Of a stretch of DNA of 64,000 nt, positions 8,405-16,702 are shown in pieces. The position numbers were made by a program, and so were the translations under genes. The notes under the pieces were generated by a model. It was not told the DNA's origin. It made no database searches and was given only the letters and a program-made list of their open reading frames with translations. Position 1 is the first letter of the stretch; each line of letters starts with the position of its first letter. Source of the stretch: Acidobacteriota bacterium (GTDB lineage Bacteria > Acidobacteriota > Vicinamibacteria > Vicinamibacterales > UBA2999); contig CAUJDN010000041.1 in assembly GCA_963169195.1 (NCBI GenBank), positions 34,092 to 98,091 of the forward strand. The letters are read 5' to 3'.

Positions 8405-9373
8405 GTGGCCCTGATTCCCACCTTCCTCGTCATCGTCGGCCTCGCCCTGCTGGCCGGCGGCGGCGAGCTGCTGCTGCGCGGCGCGGTCGGTCTGGCGACG
8501 CGCGTGCGGCTCACGCCGGCCGTCATCGGCCTCACCGTGGTGGCGGCCGGCACCTCCGTTCCCGAGCTGGCCGTCAGCGCCATCGCGTCGCTCGAGGGCC
8601 AGACCGACATCGCCACCGGCAACGTCGTCGGGTCGAACATCTTCAACGTGGTGTTCATCCTCGGCCTGAGCGCGCTCGTCAGGCCGCTCAGCATCGGCGG
8701 CAACACCATCCGGCTCGAATACCCCGTGATGGCGCTGGTCACCCTGATGTGCCTGGCGATCATCCAGGACGGCAGCGTCAATCGGCTGGATGCGCTGCTG
8801 CTGCTCTCCGTCTACGTGTGCTTCACGGCCTACATGGTCGCCCTCGTCCGCGACCAGATGAGCACCACCGAGCTGCGGGAGTTCGGGGCGGAGGTGAAGG
8901 AGTTGGGCGGGGACGCCCCGACGGTGAAGAGCCTGCCGGCACTGCTGGCGTTCGTGCTGGGCGGCATTGCCGTTCTTGGCGCCGGCGCGCAGGCGACCGT
9001 GACAGGGGCCGTGGATCTGGCGCGCCTGTTCGGGCTGTCCGAGCGCGTCATCGGCCTCACCATCGTCGCCGTCGGCACCAGCCTCCCCGAGGTGGTCACC
9101 TCGATCGTGTCGGTCGCGCGCGGCCGGGACGACGTGGCCATCGGCAACGTCATTGGATCGAACCTGTTCAACATCCTCGGCATCCTGGGGCTGAGCGCGC
9201 TCATCAGCCCGCTGGCCGTGAACCCGCTCCTCGTCGCGCGCGACGCGTGGTGGATGCTGGGGACGACGCTGCTGTTGTTCCCGCTGATGTACTCGGGCTT
9301 CCGCGTGATGCGATGGGAAGGCGGCGTGCTGCTCGCGACCTACGGCGTGTACCTGGCGCTGCTGCTCGTGTAA
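8405..9373 (+). CDS. Calcium/sodium antiporter (CaCA family, YrbG-like)
   Basis: A 322-residue membrane protein with about ten helices and the two inverted alpha-repeats that define cation/Ca2+ exchangers. Repeat 1 is VVAAGTSVPELAVS followed by GNVVGSNIFNVVFILG. Repeat 2 is VAVGTSLPEVVTS followed by GNVIGSNLFNILGILG. The GTSxPE and GSNxFN residues line the ion pathway. It probably exports Ca2+ in exchange for Na+ or H+ across the inner membrane. The start is GTG at 8405. It stands alone between unrelated genes. Confidence 0.9.
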   Translation: MALIPTFLVIVGLALLAGGGELLLRGAVGLATRVRLTPAVIGLTVVAAGTSVPELAVSAIASLEGQTDIATGNVVGSNIFNVVFILGLSALVRPLSIGGNTIRLEYPVMALVTLMCLAIIQDGSVNRLDALLLLSVYVCFTAYMVALVRDQMSTTELREFGAEVKELGGDAPTVKSLPALLAFVLGGIAVLGAGAQATVTGAVDLARLFGLSERVIGLTIVAVGTSLPEVVTSIVSVARGRDDVAIGNVIGSNLFNILGILGLSALISPLAVNPLLVARDAWWMLGTTLLLFPLMYSGFRVMRWEGGVLLATYGVYLALLLV

Positions 9374-9437
9374 CCGGGAACGTGCCTGGCGAGACGTCCG
9401 GGCCAGCGGGTGTCCCCACCGGCCCGGGAGAGTGCGG

Positions 9438-9854
9438 CTAGGCCCAGCCGGCCTGCTTCAGGGCGAACCCGTCGTTCCAGATCTTCGTCATGTGCCGGAT
9501 CCTGTCGCCGTCGAACTCCATGACGTAGACGTAGTCGGATTCCACGCTCTTCCCGGTCGGCGGCACCGGCCCGCCGTCCCCGGTGTGCGTGCCGCGGAAG
9601 ACGCCGTAGGCGACGACGTGGTTGCGCGCTTCGTCCACGGCAAACGCGCGCAGCTCGTAGCCGCCATTCGGAACCGGCGTGAACAGGTGCTTCATCCACT
9701 CGGTGTAGGCCTCGAGCGTGTTGACGCCCGCCAGGGCGTCGGCCTGCGCGGAGAACGTGGCGTCGGGATGGCAGTACGCGCTGCACGTGCTCCAGCCCTT
9801 GCCGGTTTCGCAGGCGTCGAAGAACTGCTCGGCGGTCTGTCTGATCGAGGCCAT
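9438..9854 (-). CDS. SnoaL/NTF2-like protein
   Basis: A 138-residue single-domain protein with the cone-shaped NTF2/SnoaL pattern. It has an N-terminal helix (IRQTAEQFFDACETGKGW), a cystathionine-like early strand CHPDATFSAQ, a helix EAYTEWMKHLF, and a terminal strand pair (DYVYVMEFDGDRIRHMTKI) that ends with the usual IWND motif. Members include polyketide cyclases, limonene epoxide hydrolases and many of unknown function. The ATG at 9854 follows GGAGAG. No catalytic activity can be assigned. A perfect 15-bp inverted repeat separates it from the secreted protein gene on the same strand. Confidence 0.75.
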   Translation of the reverse strand: MASIRQTAEQFFDACETGKGWSTCSAYCHPDATFSAQADALAGVNTLEAYTEWMKHLFTPVPNGGYELRAFAVDEARNHVVAYGVFRGTHTGDGGPVPPTGKSVESDYVYVMEFDGDRIRHMTKIWNDGFALKQAGWA

Positions 9855-9885
9855 CGTCTGCTCTCCTGGAGAGGGGGAATGGGGA

Positions 9886-9963
9886 CGGCTGAGGGGCCGG
9901 CGCCAGGTCGCGCGCGGCCCGATCCGGCCCCGGCGCATCCTGACGGCCCCGGCCCCTCAGCCG
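9886..9963. repeat. Perfect 15-bp inverted repeat (intergenic palindrome)
   Basis: CGGCTGAGGGGCCGG at 9886-9900 is the exact reverse complement of 9949-9963, enclosing a 48-base GC-rich loop. It lies between two minus-strand genes. No T-run follows either arm, so it is not an obvious intrinsic terminator. It could be a REP-like element or an mRNA-stabilising hairpin. Confidence 0.7.
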
Positions 9964-9974
9964 CGGCCGCCTCG

Positions 9975-10574
9975 CTACTGGCCCGGCACCATGATGTGCG
10001 CGGTCAGCGTTCCCGCGTTCATGATCCACGCGCCGCCGAGCTTCGGGTTCTCGGGCAGGCCGGTCGACTTCGTGGTGGCGCCCGGGACCGCGATCATCGT
10101 GTGGTGCGGCCGGGCCTGATCCTGGCTCGGGCCCGCGACGCTGTACCACATCGAGCCATACTCGGGCTTCACGCGGGTGCCGTTCTTCTCGGCCTCGGCG
10201 AGCATCGCCTCCGACTTGTCCCGGTCGCCCAGGGCTTGCGCCTTCAGGTTCTGGGCCACGCGATCGAGGTTCGCGATGCTCGTGCACTGGACCGAGAACG
10301 GCGCCTGCAAGGGGAAGCCGGAGCGGTCGTAGCAGACCAGCCGGTTCGTGCCCTTCCGCAGCGTGTCGTAGGTGAAGTCCGGCTTCCACTTGATGACGGT
10401 CGCCTGGGCCTTCTGGCTGCCCGGGGCGGCGATCAGGGCCTTGTCCACGTCGGCCTGCGACGCGCCCGGCTCGAGCGGCGGCGGCGGTGGCGGTGCGGGG
10501 CGCCCGCCCTGTTGCGCGAACGACATTACGGAAACGCTCAGGACTCCGATCACCAACAGGGCAGCAGACTTCAT
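9975..10574 (-). CDS. Secreted hypothetical protein
   Basis: A 199-residue protein with a signal peptide (MKSAALLVIGVLSVSVMSFAQ) followed by a short polyproline linker. The mature part has even hydrophobic spacing (VIKWKPDFTYDTLRKGTNRL, YGSMWYSVAG, HHTMIAVPGA, GAWIMNAGTLTAHIMV) that looks like a compact beta-rich domain. The ribosome site GGAGGTCC precedes the ATG. I do not recognise a family with confidence. Two cysteines in the mature part (CYDRSGF and VQCTSI) could form a disulfide in the periplasm. Confidence 0.65.
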   Translation of the reverse strand: MKSAALLVIGVLSVSVMSFAQQGGRPAPPPPPPLEPGASQADVDKALIAAPGSQKAQATVIKWKPDFTYDTLRKGTNRLVCYDRSGFPLQAPFSVQCTSIANLDRVAQNLKAQALGDRDKSEAMLAEAEKNGTRVKPEYGSMWYSVAGPSQDQARPHHTMIAVPGATTKSTGLPENPKLGGAWIMNAGTLTAHIMVPGQ

Positions 10575-10681
10575 GGGGACCTCCGTGCGTGCATGTTACC
10601 AGCGGATGCCGGATCAGCCGTCCGGGCCGGGAACCCATTCTACGCGCGACGTTGGCCGCTCGGGTATGAATGAGCTGGCGG

Positions 10682-11230
10682 TCACCTCCTGCGGGGAGCC
10701 GGCGATCGGCCGTTTTCCAGGGCCCTGCCGATGGCGGTGATGGTGTTCCAGCCGCGTGTGGTGAGCGGAACCCCGAAGAGGCGATCGAGCATCCCCAGGC
10801 AGGCGATAACCTTCATCTCGCGCCGGTACACTCCAACGACGAACCGGCCGTCGCGCGCGAGCACCTTCAGCAGCCACCTGCCGCGAGTGGGAAGGGTCCT
10901 GGGGAGCGCCGGCGCCACAGGGGGACGCCGAGAGAGGACGCTGACAAAACGCACGACATCGGGCCGCAGCGGACGGCGCGCGACGATGTCCTCCGAGAGC
11001 AGCCTGGCGATCTCCCGGCCCGGGCAGATCACGATCTCCGCGTCGAAGGGCAGACGGCGTGCGATCTCGGCCCGGAGCCGCGCGATGGTCACGGGCCGAC
11101 GAATGACCAGGGTGCCCGTCGCCCCGATGTTGACGGCGTCCAGGTGCCGCAGTTGTTCCGCGAGCCTCGTGGGCCGGAAGGTCCGGTGACCGCCGACGTT
11201 GAGGCCCCTCAACAGGACCACGAGTGCCAT
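10682..11230 (-). CDS. DUF1697 family protein
   Basis: The 182-residue product opens with the family hallmark ALVVLLRGLNVGGHR and continues with LRHLDAVNIGATGTLVI and, near the C-terminus, TTRGWNTITAIG. DUF1697 proteins are widespread, cytoplasmic and of unknown function. The residues that usually read Y-V-x-S-G-N appear here as VNIGATG. I chose the ATG at 11230 because GGGAGAG precedes it and because it gives the canonical start; a longer frame to 11254 is possible. It sits in a run of small independent minus-strand genes. Confidence 0.8.
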   Translation of the reverse strand: MALVVLLRGLNVGGHRTFRPTRLAEQLRHLDAVNIGATGTLVIRRPVTIARLRAEIARRLPFDAEIVICPGREIARLLSEDIVARRPLRPDVVRFVSVLSRRPPVAPALPRTLPTRGRWLLKVLARDGRFVVGVYRREMKVIACLGMLDRLFGVPLTTRGWNTITAIGRALENGRSPAPRRR

Positions 11231-11291
11231 CGGATTTCTCTCCCTGCCCCCCACCGCGGCGTGGGCTCCATGCGCTGGTGGGTGGCGCCAA

Positions 11292-11690
11292 TCAGCTCGA
11301 CTCGCTCTGCAGTTCCGCCCTGCGCGCCCTGACGAGCTTCCGCACGAGCGCAGCCGGCAGCGGCTCCGCCGGGCTGAACCTGATGGTGCCCTTCGCGGTG
11401 TCGTACTTCATGAGTTCGGCTGCGTGAGCCCGGATCACGGCAGGACTCAGAGGATAGAACCCGCAGTGCTCCCTGAAGCCCGCGTAGCAGACGAGCGCCT
11501 TCCCACCGAGCGTGAATCCCGGCACACCATAGACGAGGGCTTCTTCGGCCTCAGGCACGGTGGCCTGGACGGTCTTCCGGATCGCCTCTAGCGCCACCCG
11601 GCACCGATCGGGCATGGCGGACAGGTAGGCATCGACGCTCCTGGCGCTCCCCTTCCCGGTACGGGACTTCGGGCGACGCATCCTATCCAT
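11292..11690 (-). CDS. DUF1801 (YdhG-like) protein
   Basis: A 132-residue protein with the DUF1801 pattern: an N-terminal helix VDAYLSAMPDRCRVALEAIR, then VPEAEEALVYGVPGFTLGGK, ALVCYAGFREHCGFYPLSP, and a C-terminal KGTIRFSPAEPLPAALVRKL helix. The family adopts a fold related to frataxin-like iron-binding proteins, and its function is poorly known. It is a stand-alone gene upstream of the DUF1697 gene on the same strand. Confidence 0.8.
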   Translation of the reverse strand: MDRMRRPKSRTGKGSARSVDAYLSAMPDRCRVALEAIRKTVQATVPEAEEALVYGVPGFTLGGKALVCYAGFREHCGFYPLSPAVIRAHAAELMKYDTAKGTIRFSPAEPLPAALVRKLVRARRAELQSESS

Positions 11691-11699
11691 GACGCTGTC

Positions 11700-12233
11700 T
11701 TACCCCCGCGATCGAACCGACGACGAGCTGTCCCCGGTTGGTCTTGTTCTCAGCCATTGAGGGGCCATCAGATCCCGTCGGTCTTGCGCGGCTCCAAGGT
11801 CGTGGCCGGCTGCGCGGCGAACATCGTCGAGCGCACGGAGCCAGTCAACGGCGTCGCGATGCCGCTGGCCGAACTGCTGGACGATGTCGGCCGCGACAAC
11901 GCGGGCTGCGGGTTGCGCCTTCGGCGAGGCCTTGAACTTCCGCGCCGTTTCCGGCGCCTGCGACCGAATCAGCGTCCGGCCGAGGATGCCTGGCAGGACG
12001 GGCAGACGCTGCCAGATGGTTCGCGACCGAGCATCATCGAGGGCGTCCATGGCTGCGCCCATCATCACACGGTTCGCAATGACGAGGTGCTCGAAGCACT
12101 GCGCGACGCTCCATCGCGAGCCGTCGGGCTGCCAGTTCAGCGGTCGAGCGTCGAAGCTGCCGAACGTCGGCTGCGCGAGTCGGGCGACATCGTCCAGCCC
12201 CTGCCTCACCTCGGCCAGTGACAAGTGGTGCAA
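11700..12233 (-). CDS. DinB-like four-helix bundle protein
   Basis: The 177-residue product starts HHLSLAEVRQGLDDVARLAQ and contains the DinB hallmark GSRWSVAQCFEHLVIANRVMM, in which His and later residues usually form a metal site. The C-terminal third (after RDAVDWLRALDDV) becomes low-complexity and lacks the expected last helix with its metal-binding His pair. The gene may therefore be truncated or frameshifted at its 3' end. The start is TTG at 12233; an overlapping ATG is in another frame. DinB-superfamily proteins are metal-dependent thiol transferases or hydrolases. Confidence 0.6.
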   Translation of the reverse strand: MHHLSLAEVRQGLDDVARLAQPTFGSFDARPLNWQPDGSRWSVAQCFEHLVIANRVMMGAAMDALDDARSRTIWQRLPVLPGILGRTLIRSQAPETARKFKASPKAQPAARVVAADIVQQFGQRHRDAVDWLRALDDVRRAAGHDLGAAQDRRDLMAPQWLRTRPTGDSSSSVRSRG

Positions 12234-12529
12234 TCCATCGGGTCAGCCGACATTCACCTTTGTTCCGCATTCCAACGGCCGGGCGCCAGCGAGGGTCGAA
12301 GGCGCGCCGGCGCCGCTCGGAGCTGGTGACAGCGAAGTCCACGACCGGTCGCCGGGACACGCCCCGTGGTCCGACAGACCGTTGGAGGCTCCGCCGGAGG
12401 CGAGGTTGACCGGCCTGCCGACCGGTCTGCCGGAGCACGGGGCGTGTCACGGCGACCCCCACCGGTCCGCCGGCCGACTGGGGACGCCGCACGTGCCGCC
12501 GCGTGAACCGGCGCGACTCCCGCCCGATG
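12234..12529. other. Intergenic region holding a long palindrome
   Basis: These 296 bases separate the DinB-like gene from the CocE/NonD hydrolase gene on the same strand. I see no coding frame with convincing codon use. The dominant element is the inverted repeat at 12347-12457, described separately. The rest is featureless GC-rich sequence in which the promoter of the DinB-like gene should lie. Confidence 0.6.
12347..12457. repeat. Long imperfect palindrome (about 39-bp arms)
   Basis: Bases 12347-12385 (GGTCGCCGGGACACGCCCCG and following) pair with 12418-12457 read backwards (CACGGGGCGTGTCACGGCGA within it) with only about five mismatches. The loop of about 32 bases contains a smaller CCTCCGCCGGAGG-like hairpin. 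There is no T-tract. Length and symmetry exceed those of a terminator and suggest a REP-type or miniature mobile element, or an exonuclease barrier. Confidence 0.75.
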
Positions 12530-14524
12530 CTACTGCCGCCCCGCCCCCGTGCCGCCCCTCGCCGGCACCACCGTCACCGTGACGCTCGACGGATACTGCG
12601 TCGAATGGTGCACCACGTTCCGCGCGACGACGGGCTGGCTCTCGTCGTAGTTGTTCCCGCCCGTGTTCAGGTTTCGATCGAACCGCGGGAAGTTGCTGCT
12701 CGACACCTCGATGCGGAGCCGATGCCCGGGCGCGAAGTAGTTGCTCGTCGTCAGCGGCTGCAGCGCCACCTTGTAGACCTTCCCCTTCTCCATGAACACC
12801 GGCGGCTTGTCATAGCCGTCGCGGTAGCGCATCCGCTGGATGGACTCGTCCAGATTGTACGCGCGGCCGTCGGGGTAGACGTCCAGCACCTTCACCGTGA
12901 AGTCCGTGTCCTTCGCGTCGGACGAAACGTAGAGCGTGGGCGTGATGGGCCCGGTCAGCTCCATGCCCTCCTTGAAGGGCTCGGACGTGTAGACCAGCAG
13001 GTCGGACCGCGCCTCCATCCGGCGCTGGTCGAACGAGCCCGCCTGGATGGCGTTGCCCGTGCAGCAGACGTTGCCGCCGTAGGAGACGACCGGGTTCAGC
13101 GGGTCGTACGTGAAGGCGTCGGGCGCGTCCGTCGCCGGTGGCGCCGCTGCCAGCACGCCGTCGCCGTAGAGCGAGTTCGCGCGGCCGCCGCTCGACAGGT
13201 AGAGCGTCATCGGCCTGGCGCCCTGGGGCGGCCATGTCTCGGACGATTGCCACCGGTTGCTGCCCATCGTGAAGTAGGTGACCTTCGGGAGCGAGTCGAT
13301 GCGCGTGAGGCTCTCGCCCTTCAGGAACTTGTCGAAGAAGCCGTTGAGGATCTCGGTGTAGTCCAGCCGCGCGTCGCCCATGCTGCGCTCGCCGACCACC
13401 GTGTCGGCCGTTGCGCGCAGGAACGAGCAGTGCGCCACCGGCGCGATGATGGCCCACTGCTGATTGGCCACGTCCGGCTTCGCGGTCTTCCGGACGTGGT
13501 TGAACATCTCGAGGTTCGGTCCCACCGAGACGTCGTACCAGGACATGAACCACAGGCCCGGCAGGTTGAGCGGCATGTCGTCGTGCCACAACCCGCCCTT
13601 GTACCAGGCCGGGTCGTTGGGCGCCCGCCGCACCATCGCGCCGCCCGTCGGCACCGCCATCTTGTCCGCGAAAATTCCACGCGGCCCCTCGGCCTCCTTC
13701 ATGATGTCCTGCACCGGCAGCGTCCACAGCGCCTTGCTCCAGTCCACCGGCGGCATCTGCGGGGCCAGGTCGAACAGGCGCGCCGCGGCGACCAGGTCCT
13801 CGCGGCTCGTCTCCATCGGGAACTGCGGCCGCACCTGGTTCTGCTCGCCGTAGAGCCACGCGATGAACAGCATCTGGGTGGCGCCGCCGCGATACCAGTT
13901 GCCCTGCTCGTAGTAGGGACCGACGCGCCCGACGCCGGCGCCGAAGCCCTGCACGTTCATCGCCGCGAAGCCCGGATGCCCCAGCGAGGCCACCGCGGGC
14001 TGCCACTCCGCCGTGGACGAGCAGCCCGTCGTCCCCACCTTGCCGTTGGACCAGGCCTGCCGCGTCATCCAGTCGACGGCGTCGTAGCCGTCGGTGACGG
14101 GCGCGCCGAGGATGTCGTAGTTCCCCTCCGAGTAGAAGTGCCCGCGCTCGTTCTGCACGACGTACGCGTAGCCGCGCTTCACCCAGGCGAGCGGCGTGGA
14201 CATGTCGGCCGGGACGCGGTTGCGCACGTCCCAGTAGTTGAAGTTGTAGGGCGTCTTCGAGAAGACGATGGGCACCGGGCCCTTCGCATCCTTCGGGCGG
14301 TAGATGTCCGTGGCCAGGCGGATGCCGTCGCGCATGGGCATCATGACCTTGCGCTCGACGATGGCGAGGGACTGCAGCTCGGCCTCGACATCCTTGCGCC
14401 GTTGCACCTCGGCTGGCGAGAGGGTCCCGAACTGCTGCGCGGGCAGCGCCGTCGACGCCAGGACCCCGGCGACGGCAAGCGCGAACGTGAACCGGCCCAG
14501 GAGCCGGCGGTGTCGTGGCGTCAT
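12530..14524 (-). CDS. CocE/NonD family hydrolase (X-Pro dipeptidyl-peptidase S15-like), secreted
   Basis: A 664-residue exported alpha/beta hydrolase. After a signal peptide ([17 protein letters not shown]) comes the S15 catalytic domain: [39 protein letters not shown], and the nucleophile elbow [12 protein letters not shown], in which Ser169 is the likely nucleophile. The acid/His part ([13 protein letters not shown] and PVAHCSF) follows, then a C-terminal jelly-roll ([13 protein letters not shown] to [16 protein letters not shown]). Homologues are cocaine esterase, glutaryl-7-ACA acylase and alpha-amino-acid ester hydrolase. The elbow has Thr where GxSxG expects the last Gly. The start at 14524 is set by GGGAGG and the signal peptide. 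Confidence 0.9.
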   Translation of the reverse strand: MTPRHRRLLGRFTFALAVAGVLASTALPAQQFGTLSPAEVQRRKDVEAELQSLAIVERKVMMPMRDGIRLATDIYRPKDAKGPVPIVFSKTPYNFNYWDVRNRVPADMSTPLAWVKRGYAYVVQNERGHFYSEGNYDILGAPVTDGYDAVDWMTRQAWSNGKVGTTGCSSTAEWQPAVASLGHPGFAAMNVQGFGAGVGRVGPYYEQGNWYRGGATQMLFIAWLYGEQNQVRPQFPMETSREDLVAAARLFDLAPQMPPVDWSKALWTLPVQDIMKEAEGPRGIFADKMAVPTGGAMVRRAPNDPAWYKGGLWHDDMPLNLPGLWFMSWYDVSVGPNLEMFNHVRKTAKPDVANQQWAIIAPVAHCSFLRATADTVVGERSMGDARLDYTEILNGFFDKFLKGESLTRIDSLPKVTYFTMGSNRWQSSETWPPQGARPMTLYLSSGGRANSLYGDGVLAAAPPATDAPDAFTYDPLNPVVSYGGNVCCTGNAIQAGSFDQRRMEARSDLLVYTSEPFKEGMELTGPITPTLYVSSDAKDTDFTVKVLDVYPDGRAYNLDESIQRMRYRDGYDKPPVFMEKGKVYKVALQPLTTSNYFAPGHRLRIEVSSSNFPRFDRNLNTGGNNYDESQPVVARNVVHHSTQYPSSVTVTVVPARGGTGAGRQ

Positions 14525-14590
14525 GCGGGCCGCCTCCCTTGCGTGCGGCACGATGATTATCACGCGAAGGCGCAACACGCGCCAACCGGA

Positions 14591-14596
14591 TATGAT
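14591..14596 (+). promoter_or_regulatory. -10 promoter element TATGAT
   Basis: TATGAT lies 11 bases before the ATG at 14607 of the beta-lactamase-fold gene, in an otherwise GC-rich spacer. Such a position implies a very short or absent 5' leader. No good -35 hexamer is visible. Confidence 0.4.
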
Positions 14597-14606
14597 TCGG
14601 CCCGTC

Positions 14607-15518
14607 ATGAGAGCCCTCATCGTGCTTGCCGCCCTCGCCGCCGGCACCCTGGTGCACGCCCAGGGCGCGCCGGCCTCCCGGAAGGCCCCGAACGGTCCCC
14701 TCCAGGCCGATCTCGAGGCCCGGTTCGTCCGGTCGCTCGACCAGATCGCCACCGCGACCGACGGCGTCGTCGGCTACGTCGTGACGGACCTCACGACCAA
14801 CGAGCGCGTGGCAGCCCGCCTCGAGCGCGAGCCGTTTCCGACGGCGTCGGCCATCAAGCTCTCCATCCTCTACGAGCTGCTGAAGCAGGCCGAGGCCGGG
14901 ACGCTGCCGCTCGATGCGCCCAGACCCGTGGACCGCGCGCAGCTGGTGGGCGGGAGCGGCGTGCTCCAGCACCTGACGACGCCGTCGCTGTCCCTCCGCG
15001 ATCACGCGACGCTGATGATCATGGTCAGCGACAACTCGTCCACAAACGTCGTCATCCAGGCGGTAGGCATGGACAGGGTGAACGCGCGCATGGCCGCGCT
15101 GGGCGTCGGCGACATCCGCCTGCGGCGCCTGATGATGGACGCGGCGGCCGTGAAGCGCGGAGACGAGAACATCGCCTCGCCGGCGTCACTGGCGAAGATG
15201 GCCGAGCTGTTGTGGCGCGGCGAAGGGCTGAAGCCGGAGAGCCGCGAGACGGCGATGGGGATGCTGAAGCTGGTGTCCGGCTCGATTCGCCGCGGCGTGC
15301 CGGCAGGCGTGCCCGTCTACGCCAAGACCGGCAGCCTGGACGGCGTCATCAGCGAGGCGGGCGTGGTGGACGTCGAGGGGCGGCCGTTTTCGATCGCGGT
15401 GATGACGACCTACCTGGCGACGGCGGACGAGGGGACGCGCGCCGTGCGCGACATCGCGGCGGCCGCGTGGAGCTACTTCGATCGCCTGGCGAAGGGCGGC
15501 GCCTACGGGCGGAAGTAG
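14607..15518 (+). CDS. Class A beta-lactamase-fold serine hydrolase, secreted
   Basis: A 303-residue exported protein (signal [19 protein letters not shown]). It keeps the three penicillin-recognising motifs: SxxK as TASAIKLS (Ser81, Lys84), SDN as VSDNSSTN (Ser141), and KTG as YAKTGSLDG (Lys240). The omega-loop Glu166 motif (ExxxN) is not visible; the matching stretch reads [18 protein letters not shown]. Without that Glu, efficient deacylation of penicillins is doubtful, so it may be a peptidase or a poor lactamase. An upstream ATG at 14592 overlaps the -10 element, so I prefer 14607. Confidence 0.85.
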   Translation: MRALIVLAALAAGTLVHAQGAPASRKAPNGPLQADLEARFVRSLDQIATATDGVVGYVVTDLTTNERVAARLEREPFPTASAIKLSILYELLKQAEAGTLPLDAPRPVDRAQLVGGSGVLQHLTTPSLSLRDHATLMIMVSDNSSTNVVIQAVGMDRVNARMAALGVGDIRLRRLMMDAAAVKRGDENIASPASLAKMAELLWRGEGLKPESRETAMGMLKLVSGSIRRGVPAGVPVYAKTGSLDGVISEAGVVDVEGRPFSIAVMTTYLATADEGTRAVRDIAAAAWSYFDRLAKGGAYGRK

Positions 15519-15573
15519 TGTGTCACGAGCGGAGGCCCGGGCCGCCACGCGAGGCCGCGCCACCGATGAAGCC

Positions 15574-15589
15574 CCTTCGTGTTCCCGTG
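15574..15589 (+). repeat. Interspersed 16-mer CCTTCGTGTTCCCGTG
   Basis: This 16-mer sits between the convergent ends of the beta-lactamase-fold and dipeptidase genes. It is identical to one arm of the palindrome at 23784-23837 and shares its first ten bases with an element at the start of the gene at 29246-30283. Confidence 0.7.
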
Positions 15590-15590
15590 A

Positions 15591-16637
15591 TCAGCGCCAG
15601 ACAGCCTCGAACAGCCCGAGGTAATTCCCCCCGAGGATCCCGCTCACGTCGTCCTCGCTGTACCCGCGCTGCAGCAGGCGGTTCGCCACGTCCACCACCT
15701 GCGGGTAGTCGTCGAAGCCCTCCACCATCCGCCTCTCCGAGCGGGTGTCCGGCGTCACCACCCGGTTGTACTCCGAGGAAGGGTTCGGGTACTCCGCGTC
15801 ACCCCACGCGTCGGCGTGGTGCGGCGGATACGACCCGATCGAAAGATCCGTGCCGATGCCGATGTGGCGCGCGCTGCCTGCCAGCTGCGCCACGTGGTCG
15901 ATCATCGCCAGGAACATGTCGAGCGTCGGCCGCGACGTGCCGCCCGGAGGCATCACGAGCGGGCCCCACGGCACCGTGCCGATGATGCCGCCCTTCGCGA
16001 TGCACGCCCTGATCTGCTCGTCGTCGATGTTCCGGGGGTTGTCGCAGCGGGCCTTCGGGTTCGAGTGGCTGAAGATGACCGGCGCGGCGCTGGCCTCGAT
16101 GATGTCCAGCGTGGAGCGCCTGCCGACGTGCGTGCAGTCCAGCACCAGGCCCAGACGGTTGCACTCCTGGACGACCCGGTGGCCGAAGCGGGAGAGGCCG
16201 CCCTCGGTGCGATCCAGGAGGCCGTCGCAGATGGTGTTGGTGCGGTTGTAGGCGGGGATCATCACGCGCAGGCCCAGGCGGTAGAACGCCTCGATGCGGT
16301 GGAGCCTGCGGTCGATGAAGTCGCCGCCCTGCGCGAAGAGGACCAGCGCCGCGCGGCCGTCGCCCCTGGCGGCCCGGATGTCGTCGGCCGTCAACGCCAC
16401 CAGCAGGTTCGGGTGTCGCCGCGCCACCAGGTGCCAGAACATCAGCTGCTCCAGCGCCGTGTCGAACGGGTCGTTCGGCTCGAAGGCCGTCACCCCGTAC
16501 GCGGTCACCCCGTGCCGGTGCGCGTTCGCGAAGTCGGCATCGGGCCACATCTGCATGCACGAGTCGATGAAGATCCAGGGATGGTCCTGCTCCAGGATCG
16601 AGTGAACGCCACCGTGCACGCGCGCTGCCGTCGTCAT
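15591..16637 (-). CDS. Membrane dipeptidase (peptidase M19) homologue lacking canonical metal ligands
   Basis: A 348-residue TIM-barrel protein of the M19 dipeptidase family. Conserved parts include LVLDCTHVGRRSTLDIIEAS, VIFSHSNPKARCDNPRNIDD, GIIGTVPWGPLV and a late GIGTDLSIG. The first metal motif, normally DGHxD, reads IDSCMQMW (residues 24-31). The bridging Glu of VEGG is replaced in LFAQGGDFI. The His residues of THV and SHS are retained. It is therefore either a divergent subfamily with altered metal use or non-peptidase. No signal peptide is seen. The start follows GAGGAG. It precedes the ABC transporter genes in reverse order on the same strand. Confidence 0.85.
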   Translation of the reverse strand: MTTAARVHGGVHSILEQDHPWIFIDSCMQMWPDADFANAHRHGVTAYGVTAFEPNDPFDTALEQLMFWHLVARRHPNLLVALTADDIRAARGDGRAALVLFAQGGDFIDRRLHRIEAFYRLGLRVMIPAYNRTNTICDGLLDRTEGGLSRFGHRVVQECNRLGLVLDCTHVGRRSTLDIIEASAAPVIFSHSNPKARCDNPRNIDDEQIRACIAKGGIIGTVPWGPLVMPPGGTSRPTLDMFLAMIDHVAQLAGSARHIGIGTDLSIGSYPPHHADAWGDAEYPNPSSEYNRVVTPDTRSERRMVEGFDDYPQVVDVANRLLQRGYSEDDVSGILGGNYLGLFEAVWR

Positions 16638-16659
16638 TCGATACTCCTCACTGAATCGG

Positions 16660-16695
16660 TGACCGACTCCCGACTCCCGACTTCCCACTCCCGAC
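16660..16695. repeat. Low-complexity CGACTCCC/ACTTCCC repeat
   Basis: This spacer contains CGACTCCCGACTCCCG (16664-16679) followed by ACTTCCCACTCCCGAC (16680-16695). The first 16-mer recurs exactly at 20525-20540 and the second exactly at 59009-59024, so these are members of a dispersed intergenic repeat family. Confidence 0.65.
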
Positions 16696-16702
16696 GCGAT
16701 CG

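Noticed and set aside
12503..15985. Long plus-strand open frame antisense to the CocE/NonD hydrolase and running through the beta-lactamase-fold gene out of frame
   Set aside because: Composition is Arg/Val/His-rich without motifs, while the genes annotated here have clear motifs and start signals.
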